Positions 7,469-17,427 of a DNA stretch of 63,196 bases are shown here, piece by piece. Every line of letters begins with the position of its first letter. Position 1 is the first letter of the stretch. Source of the DNA: Myxococcota bacterium. Lineage in GTDB: Bacteria; Myxococcota_A; UBA9160; UBA6930. The translations under genes and the position numbers were made by a program. The notes under the pieces are model-generated. The model did no database searches. It worked only from the letters and a program-made list of their open reading frames with translations, and was not told the DNA's origin. The DNA lies in NCBI GenBank assembly GCA_030065975.1, contig JASJCN010000010.1:1-63196 (forward strand). The letters run 5' to 3'.

Positions 7469-8428
7469 ATGGACGCTCTCCCCCTCCATCGGCCCTCGGT
7501 GCGTCAGCTCGAGTACCTGGTCGCCGTCGCCGACGAGCTGCACTTCGGCCGGGCCGCGCGCAGCTGCGCCGTGACCCAGCCCGCGCTCTCCGCCCAGGTG
7601 CGGCTCGTCGAGGAGCTGCTGGGCGTCCAGGTCTTCGAGCGCAGCAAGCGCCGGGTGCTGGTGACTCCCGCCGGAAGCCAGGTGATCGAGCACGCGCGCC
7701 GATGCCTCTCCGCCGTCGACGCGCTGGTGGAGGACGCGCGCCGCGCCTCCGAGCCGCTCTCCGGTCCGCTTCGCCTCGGCGTGATCCCGACGATCGCGCC
7801 CTACCTGCTCCCGGCGGTGCTGCCGCGCGTGCGCAAGCAGCACCCGAAGCTCGAGCTGGTGCTGCGCGAGGAGCAGACCCGCCATCTGGTCGAGTCCGTC
7901 GAGTCGGGAGCGCTGGACCTCGGGCTCCTGGCCCTGCCGGTCGAGGAGGCGGACCTGGTGGAGCTGCCTCTCTACGACGAGCCCTTCCAGCTGGTCGCTC
8001 GCGAGGACCATCCGCTGGTGCAGGACAAGGCGGCACGGATCCCCGAGTCGGCCCTCAAGGGCGAGGAGGTCCTGCTGCTCGAGGACGGCCACTGTCTGCG
8101 CGCCCAGGCTCTCGAGGTGTGCCGGCGGGCGGGGGTGAATGCGGGTCGCATCCAGGCGACGAGCTTGAACACCCTGGTCCAGATGGTGGCGGGAGGCCTC
8201 GGCGTGACGCTGCTTCCCGAGCGCGCCCAGGAGGTCGAGCTGCGCCACGGCTCGGGCCTGGCGTGCAAGGCGTTCCGCAAGCCGGAGCCCGTCCGGACCG
8301 TCGGCCTCGCCTGGCGGCAGGGGGCCGCGCGCGAGCACGAGTATCGACTGCTGGCCGAGACGCTGGCGGAGGCCGCCAGGCCGGTCGGACCGTCGGCCAG
8401 GAAGGCGCGGGCGCGCAAGTCCGCTTAG
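7469..8428 (+). CDS. oxyR: OxyR-type LysR regulator with both redox cysteines
   Basis: This is a 319-residue LysR protein with an N-terminal winged helix-turn-helix (residues 8-67) and a substrate-binding-like regulatory domain from about 98. The stretch L-E-D-G-H-C-L-R-A-Q-A-L-E-V-C holds two cysteines (C209 and C218) nine residues apart. That is the same context and spacing as the peroxide-sensing disulfide pair (C199/C208) of enterobacterial OxyR, so it is very likely a peroxide-responsive activator. No katG, ahpC or dps adjoins it; the next gene is a beta-galactosidase. A T/A-richer stretch just before the ATG (ctgatagattcgggat) probably holds its promoter. Confidence 0.9.
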   Translation: MDALPLHRPSVRQLEYLVAVADELHFGRAARSCAVTQPALSAQVRLVEELLGVQVFERSKRRVLVTPAGSQVIEHARRCLSAVDALVEDARRASEPLSGPLRLGVIPTIAPYLLPAVLPRVRKQHPKLELVLREEQTRHLVESVESGALDLGLLALPVEEADLVELPLYDEPFQLVAREDHPLVQDKAARIPESALKGEEVLLLEDGHCLRAQALEVCRRAGVNAGRIQATSLNTLVQMVAGGLGVTLLPERAQEVELRHGSGLACKAFRKPEPVRTVGLAWRQGAAREHEYRLLAETLAEAARPVGPSARKARARKSA

Positions 8429-11644
<3,216 letters not shown>

Positions 11645-11669
11645 CCGAAGAGCGCTCGAGGAGGACGCA

Positions 11670-12533
11670 ATGAACGACGCTTCGATGGCCGGGCGCGTGT
11701 GTCTGGTCACGGGATCGACCAACGGCATTGGCCGCTCGGCGGCCGAGACGCTCGCGCGCCGGGGCGCGAGCGTGGTGATGCTCGCCCGGAATCGCGGGCG
11801 GGGCGAGCGCGCGCGTGACGAGATCCGCTCTCGGACCGGCAACGACGACGTCACTCTGCTGCTCGCCGATCTCTCGTCCCAGGCCCAGATCCGCCGGGCC
11901 GCGGCCGAGTTCCTGGCGCTGGATCGGCCGCTCCACGTGCTGCTCAACAACGCGGGCGTCGTGAACCGGGTGCGCGAGGAGACCGAGGACGGCATCGAGG
12001 CGACCTTTGCCGTCAACCACCTGGCCTACTTCCAGCTCACGAACCTGCTCCTCGATCGGATGAAACGGAGCGCGCCCGGCCGCATCGTGAACGTCTCGTC
12101 CGATGCGCACCGCTTCGCGGGGGCCCTCGACTTCGATGATCTCGAGGCGCGGGGCCGCTACGCGTTCATGACCGTCTACGGCCGCTCGAAGCTCGCGAAC
12201 ATCCTGTTCACCCGGGAGCTGGCGCGCCGCCTCGAGGGCAGCGAGGTGACGGCCAACTGCCTGCACCCGGGCTTCGTGGGCAGCAACTTCGCCGCGAACA
12301 ACGGAACCCTTGCGGCGGGCCTGATGCGTCTGCTCCGTCCCTTCGCGCGCAGCACCGAGAAGGGCGCCGAGACGGCGGTCTACCTGTGCACGGCCGCCGA
12401 CGTCGAGGGGAAGACAGGCGGCTACTACTACGACTGCAAGCCCCACGCGCCCCGCGAAACGGCGCTGCGGGACGAGGACGCATCCCGCCTCTGGGACGTG
12501 AGCCTCCGGATGACGGCCGGCGAATCCGCCTGA
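11670..12533 (+). CDS. SDR-family oxidoreductase (retinol-dehydrogenase-like)
   Basis: This is a 287-residue short-chain dehydrogenase with a strong GAGGAGGAC site before the ATG. Motifs are T-G-S-T-N-G-I-G for cofactor binding, L-N-N-A-G-V near residue 93, the catalytic Ser in V-N-V-S-S-D-A-H, and Y-G-R-S-K. The A-R-N-R sequence after strand 2 suggests NADP preference. The sequence style (D-L-S-S, N-C-L-H-P-G-F-V) matches the RDH/WWOX-like atypical branch. It follows lacZ by 25 nt and may be co-transcribed, but no shared pathway is obvious. A strong hairpin follows its stop. Confidence 0.92.
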   Translation: MNDASMAGRVCLVTGSTNGIGRSAAETLARRGASVVMLARNRGRGERARDEIRSRTGNDDVTLLLADLSSQAQIRRAAAEFLALDRPLHVLLNNAGVVNRVREETEDGIEATFAVNHLAYFQLTNLLLDRMKRSAPGRIVNVSSDAHRFAGALDFDDLEARGRYAFMTVYGRSKLANILFTRELARRLEGSEVTANCLHPGFVGSNFAANNGTLAAGLMRLLRPFARSTEKGAETAVYLCTAADVEGKTGGYYYDCKPHAPRETALRDEDASRLWDVSLRMTAGESA

Positions 12534-12561
12534 AGGGGGAGCGGCCAGGCCACTCCCCCTT
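12533..12561. terminator. Bidirectional intrinsic terminator candidate
   Basis: A 9-bp perfect stem, AAGGGGGAG pairing with CTCCCCCTT across an 11-nt loop, starts at the stop codon of the SDR gene and lies before the stop of the convergent methyltransferase gene. It is A-rich on the left arm and T-ended on the right, so it could serve both directions; the T tract is short. Confidence 0.6.
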
Positions 12562-12577
12562 CCTTCGTCGCGCGCTC

Positions 12578-13399
12578 TCAGCTCATCCGGCGGGGGATCG
12601 GCAGCAGGCCGCGGACCCGTCGGCGGTACTGCTCGTAGTCCTCGCCGTGGAGCTCGACGAGCGTCTTCTCCTCGATGCGCACGCCCACGAGGATGTAGGC
12701 GGTGCAGGTGACGGCGAAGAGCAGGTGGCTCTGCGTCATGTGCGGGGTCGACCAGAAGGCAATCAGGAAGCCGACCATCAGCGGATGGCGGACCCAGCGG
12801 TAGAAGAGGATCTCCTTGAAGCGGGGCGCCACGTACTCGCGACCGAGGGCGTAGGTCACGGTCTGGCGCAGGCCGAAGAGATCGAAGTGATCGATGATGA
12901 AGGTCGAGGCCAGCACCACGCCCCAGCCGAGGAACGAGATTCCCAGGAGCAGCCAGGCGACGGGCCCTTCGACGTGCCACACGACCTCGGGGAGCGGCTG
13001 CCACAGCCACACCGTGGCGATCAGGATCACCGAGGTCACCAGCACGAAGGTGCTGCGCTCGGCGGCGGCCGGGATGATCTTCGTCCAGGCCCGCTTGAAG
13101 GCCGGGCGCGCCATGATCGTGTGCTGGATGCCGAACACACCCAGGCACAGCACGTTGATCAGGATGGCGGTCGCGAGGGGCCCGGACTGTCCCACCACGC
13201 CCGAGTCGAGGGTCTTCGGAACGACGAAGCCGCCGACGAAGCCGATCAGGTAGAGGAAGGTCGCGAAGAAGAGGACGTAGGCGAAGATGCCGTAGGCGAG
13301 GACGGCGGCGCGGCTCGCCGCCGATGCCGGCTGGGGCTGGCCTTCCGAGGCGGGCGAGGCGGGGGAGGGGGAGACGTCAGCGGTCGGGTTCATGGCCAT
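12578..13399 (-). CDS. mddA: Methanethiol S-methyltransferase-like membrane protein
   Basis: This is a 273-residue protein with about five to six membrane helices. The first ATG of an ATG-GCC-ATG pair is chosen because GGAG lies 8 nt upstream. The C-terminal half has the isoprenylcysteine-methyltransferase/NnrU-type signature: I-I-D-H-F-D-L-F-G-L-R-Q, then Y-R-W-V-R-H-P-L-M-V-G-F, and E-E-K-T-L-V-E-L-H-G-E-D-Y. The H-S/T-I-M-A-R-P-A-F-K-R segment is characteristic of MddA, which methylates methanethiol to dimethyl sulfide with S-adenosylmethionine. Family assignment is by recognition; activity is not proven, and no methionine gamma-lyase is nearby. Confidence 0.8.
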   Translation of the reverse strand: MAMNPTADVSPSPASPASEGQPQPASAASRAAVLAYGIFAYVLFFATFLYLIGFVGGFVVPKTLDSGVVGQSGPLATAILINVLCLGVFGIQHTIMARPAFKRAWTKIIPAAAERSTFVLVTSVILIATVWLWQPLPEVVWHVEGPVAWLLLGISFLGWGVVLASTFIIDHFDLFGLRQTVTYALGREYVAPRFKEILFYRWVRHPLMVGFLIAFWSTPHMTQSHLLFAVTCTAYILVGVRIEEKTLVELHGEDYEQYRRRVRGLLPIPRRMS

Positions 13400-13792
13400 G
13401 GAGGTGACTCCTTCGAGGGCGCCCATTCGGAGGGGCGCGTTGGGGTCGGGCGCGTTGGTGGGGCCGTTGCCGGCGTCCTCTCGGGCGCCGGGATCATCGG
13501 GGCGGGCTCGGCTCTCGAGCCCGTCGCGCGGGGCCTCCTCCCTCCGGGGCGGGCCTGATACCATCGCCGCCGTTCACTCAGCGGGAGGCTCGATCCGGGG
13601 TCCGGGCCGTCGCGTCGACGCCGTGGAGCATGGGCCGAGGGACGTCCTCGAACCTGACCGGAAGCTTCCCGTTTGGTGAATTCCACCGGAGTTCCGGGGG
13701 CTGCGCGATCTCCGGCGCCCATCCCGGGCTCGGAGCCGAGGGGCTCGGAGCGCAGGGGCTCGGCGGGGCGAGTCGAGGCGGAACGCAAGGGA
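13400..13792. other. Divergent intergenic region, mddA / winged-helix regulator
   Basis: About 390 bp without a convincing gene separate the two divergent starts. The only pattern I see is a short direct repeat of GGGCGCGTTGG near 13436-13466 and GC-rich low-complexity sequence (repeated GGGGCTCGG near 13737-13765). It must contain the promoters for both neighbours, but I cannot place a -35/-10 pair with confidence. Confidence 0.5.
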
Positions 13793-15757
13793 ATGAGCGA
13801 CACCGGGCGCGAGACGAGGGGTTCGGGCTACGTCTTCGGGTCCTTCGTCCTGGACCTGACCCGCTTCGAGCTGCGCCGGGGCGAGCAGCGCGTGGAGCTG
13901 CAGCCGAAGGTCTTCGCGGTGCTGCGCCTCTTGGTGGAGGCCGCTCCGCGCACGGTTCCGAAGGAGGAGATCCTCGACACGGTCTGGGCCGACGTCGTGA
14001 CGGGCGATGAGGTCCTGACCAAGGCGATCAGCCAGGCGCGCCAGGCGCTGTCCCGCGTGTCACCCGGCGAGGAGGTGATCCGGACCGTCCGCGGCCGCGG
14101 CTACGGGATTGCCCTCGACGTGGCGCCCCTCGATGCCGCCGCGGATCCGGAGCTCGAAGCGAGCGCCGCGGCGCCGAGGGCTCCCGCCCCGGCGGAAGCC
14201 GTGGAGCCGCTGGCAGAGGCCCCGCGGCCCCCCCGCCGCTTCGGCCCGCTGCTCGTGGCCGGAGGGATCGGCGGCGCGGCCCTGGCCGTGCTGGTCGCAG
14301 CCGGCGTCTATCTGGCCCTTCCCACCGAGCTCCCCTTCGCTCCGGCCCGGCCGGCGGCCGGCCCCGGATCCGCGCCCCCGCCCACGGCGGTGGCCGTGCT
14401 GGCGTTCTCCGACCTGAGCCCCGAGGGAGATCACACCTATCTCGCCCACGGGATCAGCGAAGACCTGATCGCGAACCTGTCGCGCCAGGCCGACCTGCAC
14501 GTCGCTGCCCGGACCTCGGCCTTTGCGTTCGCGGACGAGCCCACCGCCATCACCGAGATCGGTCGGCGCCTCGGGGTCGGCTCGGTGGTCGAGGGGAGCG
14601 TCCGCGTGGTGGGAGATCGGCTGCGGGTGTCGGCCCAGCTGGTGCGCGCCCACGACGGCTTCCAGCTCTGGGGGGATCGCTTCGATCGGCCCCTCGACGA
14701 CGTGCTCGGCGTCCAGGACGACATCGCCAACCAGATTGCGCGCGAGCTCGAGGCGCGGCTCTCACCGGTCGTGCGCTCGCCGCGCCGCGACGGGAGCATG
14801 CAGGCCTACCTGCTGACCCTGCGCGGGAGAAAAGCGATCCTGAAGCGGACGCCCGAAGGCGTGGACGAGGCCATCGAGCTGTACGGTCAGGCCGTCGCCG
14901 CGGATCCCGGATCCGCCGAGGCCCAGGCGGGGCTCGCCAGCTCGCTCGGCTACAAGTGGGGCAGCTTCTCGGCCGAGCCGCGCACGAGCGAGCTCCTGGC
15001 TCGGGCCGAGGAGCACGCGCGGCTGGCCGTGGCGGCGGATCCGGCCAGTGCGACGGCCCACAAGCAGCTCGCCGTCGTGATGGAGGTGCGCCATCGGGAC
15101 TGGCCCGCGGCGCTCGCGCTCTACGATCGCGCGCTCGAGCTGAACCCCGGACACCACGACGCGCTCGTCGCCCGGGCGGGGCTCCTGTTGAAGCTCGGCC
15201 GCTTCGACGAGGCCCATCCCCTGCTGCTGCGTGCGGTCGAGCAGGACCCGCTCGGCGCGAGCGTCCATCAGATGCTCGGGCGGCTGCTCTTCTATCGCAC
15301 GGAGTACGACGCCGCGCTCACGTCGCTGCATCGTTCCTGGGCGATCTCGACCGGTCCGGACATCCCCTCGCTGCTCTCCAAGGCCTACGGGCGCAAGGGG
15401 ATGGAGCGCGAGAGCAGCGAGGCGCTGATGCTCGCCTTCCCGCCCGGGCAGCGCCCGGGCTTCCGCATCCTCGCGCGCACCTTGGGGACGGTGGGCTTCC
15501 TGCGCTTCATGATGGACGTCGTGGAGTGGCGCACCGGCTCGCGCTGCGGGACCGTCCCGTGGACCGGCTCCCACGTCTTCGCGTACACCGGCGAGGTCGA
15601 GCGCATGCTCGAGTGCCTGAACGAGGCCGAGCAGCGCCACTTCTGGTACGTCCGCGTCGAGCCCGCCTTCGATCCCTACCGCAAGGACCCGCGCTTCGTC
15701 GCCCTGCTCGAGCGCGCCGGGTTCGGCGACGACGCGATTGCCAGCGCCGGGCACTGA
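13793..15757 (+). CDS. CadC-type winged-helix regulator with TolB/FlgO-like and TPR domains
   Basis: This is a 654-residue membrane-tethered regulator. Residues about 12-108 form an OmpR/CadC-type winged helix (L-Q-P-K-V-F-A-V-L, then V-R-G-R-G-Y-G-I). After a proline/alanine linker one membrane helix lies at about 155-178. The outer part has a FlgO/TolB-N-like domain (V-A-V-L-A-F-S-D-L-S-P-E-G-D, then G-I-S-E-D-L-I, with G-S-V-V-E-G-S-V-R). It is followed by tetratricopeptide repeats to about residue 590. Such one-component regulators sense envelope signals and bind DNA directly. It ends 41 nt before the D-aminoacylase gene, a possible target. Confidence 0.88.
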   Translation: MSDTGRETRGSGYVFGSFVLDLTRFELRRGEQRVELQPKVFAVLRLLVEAAPRTVPKEEILDTVWADVVTGDEVLTKAISQARQALSRVSPGEEVIRTVRGRGYGIALDVAPLDAAADPELEASAAAPRAPAPAEAVEPLAEAPRPPRRFGPLLVAGGIGGAALAVLVAAGVYLALPTELPFAPARPAAGPGSAPPPTAVAVLAFSDLSPEGDHTYLAHGISEDLIANLSRQADLHVAARTSAFAFADEPTAITEIGRRLGVGSVVEGSVRVVGDRLRVSAQLVRAHDGFQLWGDRFDRPLDDVLGVQDDIANQIARELEARLSPVVRSPRRDGSMQAYLLTLRGRKAILKRTPEGVDEAIELYGQAVAADPGSAEAQAGLASSLGYKWGSFSAEPRTSELLARAEEHARLAVAADPASATAHKQLAVVMEVRHRDWPAALALYDRALELNPGHHDALVARAGLLLKLGRFDEAHPLLLRAVEQDPLGASVHQMLGRLLFYRTEYDAALTSLHRSWAISTGPDIPSLLSKAYGRKGMERESSEALMLAFPPGQRPGFRILARTLGTVGFLRFMMDVVEWRTGSRCGTVPWTGSHVFAYTGEVERMLECLNEAEQRHFWYVRVEPAFDPYRKDPRFVALLERAGFGDDAIASAGH

Positions 15758-15798
15758 GCGCGCGAATCGGTGCGCGTGCCGCGTGGTACGCTCGCGGC

Positions 15799-17427
15799 AT
15801 GTCCTTCGACCTGATCCTCAAGGGCGGTGCCGTCCTCGACGGCACCGGTGCCGACGCCGAGCCCGTCTCCATCGGCGTTCGCCAGGGCCGCATCGCCGCC
15901 GTCGGAGATCTCGACGCCGCCGAGGCCACCCGCGAGATCGACTGCAGCGGGCTCACGATCACCCCGGGCTTCATCGACATGCACTCCCACAGCGACTGGG
16001 TGCTGCCCCAGCCCGGGCACGGCGAGGTGCTGGCCCCTCTGGTGGAGCAGGGCATCACGACCCTCGTGGGCGGGAACTGTGGAAGCTCGCCCGCTCCCTG
16101 CTGTGGCCAGAACGAGCAGCTGCTCCCGCTGATGGCGAAGCTCCTGCACGACGACGAGCTCGACTACGAGTGGAGCGGGATGGGCGAGTTCCTGGGCGCC
16201 CTGGACGAGCGGGGCGTGGCCCTGAACGTGGCACAGCTCGCCGGCCACGGCGCGATCCGCAGCGCCATCAAGGGCCTCGACCCCAGGCCCTCGACGCCGG
16301 ACGAGCGCGCGCAGATGGCGGACCTCGCGCGCGCGTGTCTCGACCAGGGCGCCATCGGCCTCTCGACGGGCCTCGGCTATGCCCCGGGGATCTTCGCCGA
16401 CGTGGGCGAGCTGGTGGACGTGACGGCGCCCCTGGCCGAGCGCGGCGGCGTCTACACCTCCCACGCCCGCAGCTACGTGGCGCTCGCCGCGAGGGGCCAG
16501 GACGAAGAGACCCCGTCCAATCAGCTCGCCCTCGACGAGACGGCGGCCATCCACCGGGCCCACGGCGTTCCGGTGCAGCACTCGCACCTGATCTTCGTCG
16601 GCGACGCCACCTGGCCCTCCACCGATCGGATCCTCGAGCACCTCGACGCCCTGCGCGGCGAGGTCGACATCGCGGTGGACGCCTTCCCCTACGTGGGCGG
16701 CAACACCACCCTGATCGTGTTCCTGCCGCCCTGGGCCCTGGCCGACATGCAGACGGCCCTCGACCCCGGAGGCGATCGCGAGCGGCTCCTGCGCGCGGTC
16801 GATCGAACCTTCGAGCGCGTGGGCATGCGCTGGGAGGACACGCAGATCCTATGGGTGCCCCGGCGCGAGCACGCCGACTACGAAGGGCAGACGGTCGCCG
16901 AGATCGCTCGCGAGCGCGGCCGCTCGGGAACCGAGACCTACCTCGACCTGGTGGCCGAGCTCGGCGGGAGCACCCGCATCATCAACTGGAACTACAGCGG
17001 GCGGGACGACGAGGAGACCAGCCTGCGCAAGGTGCTGTCGCACCCGCTCACCTGCTTCGAGACCGACACGATCCTGACGGGCCACGGCGTCGACAACCCG
17101 GCCTCCTTCGGGACCTTTCCGCGGGTGCTGGGGCGCTACGTGCGCGAGCTCGGGCTCTTCTCGCTGCCCGAGGCGGTCCGCCGCATGACGTCGCTCTCCG
17201 CCGAGCGCATGGGGCTACGCGATCGCGGGCGCATCGCGGAGGGACTGGCCGCGGACCTCGTGGTCTTCGACGCCGGGGAGGTGGGCGATCGCGCGACGCG
17301 CCACGATCCGAGCGCGCGCAGCGTCGGCATCGATCGGGTGCTGATCAATGGCCAGGTGGTCGTCGAAGGCGGTCGCTTCGACGCGAGCTCGCGCGCCGGC
17401 GCGGTCCTGCGCCGCGACGCTTCCTAG
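15799..17427 (+). CDS. N-acyl-D-amino-acid deacylase (D-aminoacylase family)
   Basis: This is a 542-residue amidohydrolase. The metal-binding start of the barrel is G-F-I-D-M-H-S-H-S-D-W near residue 60. The family motif G-G-N-C-G-S-S-P-A-P holds the bridging cysteine. H-S-H-L (about 262) supplies further metal ligands and D-T-I-L-T-G-H-G-V-D (about 428) holds the catalytic aspartate. The C-terminal beta-sandwich ends with I-A-E-G-L-A-A-D-L-V-V-F-D. It is expected to hydrolyse N-acyl-D-amino acids or related amides/carbamates in the cytoplasm. Its stop overlaps the convergent ATPase gene by 4 nt. Confidence 0.9.
   Translation: MSFDLILKGGAVLDGTGADAEPVSIGVRQGRIAAVGDLDAAEATREIDCSGLTITPGFIDMHSHSDWVLPQPGHGEVLAPLVEQGITTLVGGNCGSSPAPCCGQNEQLLPLMAKLLHDDELDYEWSGMGEFLGALDERGVALNVAQLAGHGAIRSAIKGLDPRPSTPDERAQMADLARACLDQGAIGLSTGLGYAPGIFADVGELVDVTAPLAERGGVYTSHARSYVALAARGQDEETPSNQLALDETAAIHRAHGVPVQHSHLIFVGDATWPSTDRILEHLDALRGEVDIAVDAFPYVGGNTTLIVFLPPWALADMQTALDPGGDRERLLRAVDRTFERVGMRWEDTQILWVPRREHADYEGQTVAEIARERGRSGTETYLDLVAELGGSTRIINWNYSGRDDEETSLRKVLSHPLTCFETDTILTGHGVDNPASFGTFPRVLGRYVRELGLFSLPEAVRRMTSLSAERMGLRDRGRIAEGLAADLVVFDAGEVGDRATRHDPSARSVGIDRVLINGQVVVEGGRFDASSRAGAVLRRDAS

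Noticed and set aside
5720-8338. Long open frame on the minus strand opposite the FAD dehydrogenase and oxyR (872 codons)
   Set aside because: It lies antisense to two well-recognised genes and has low-complexity Arg/Gly/His/Leu composition. Such frames are a by-product of extreme third-position GC.
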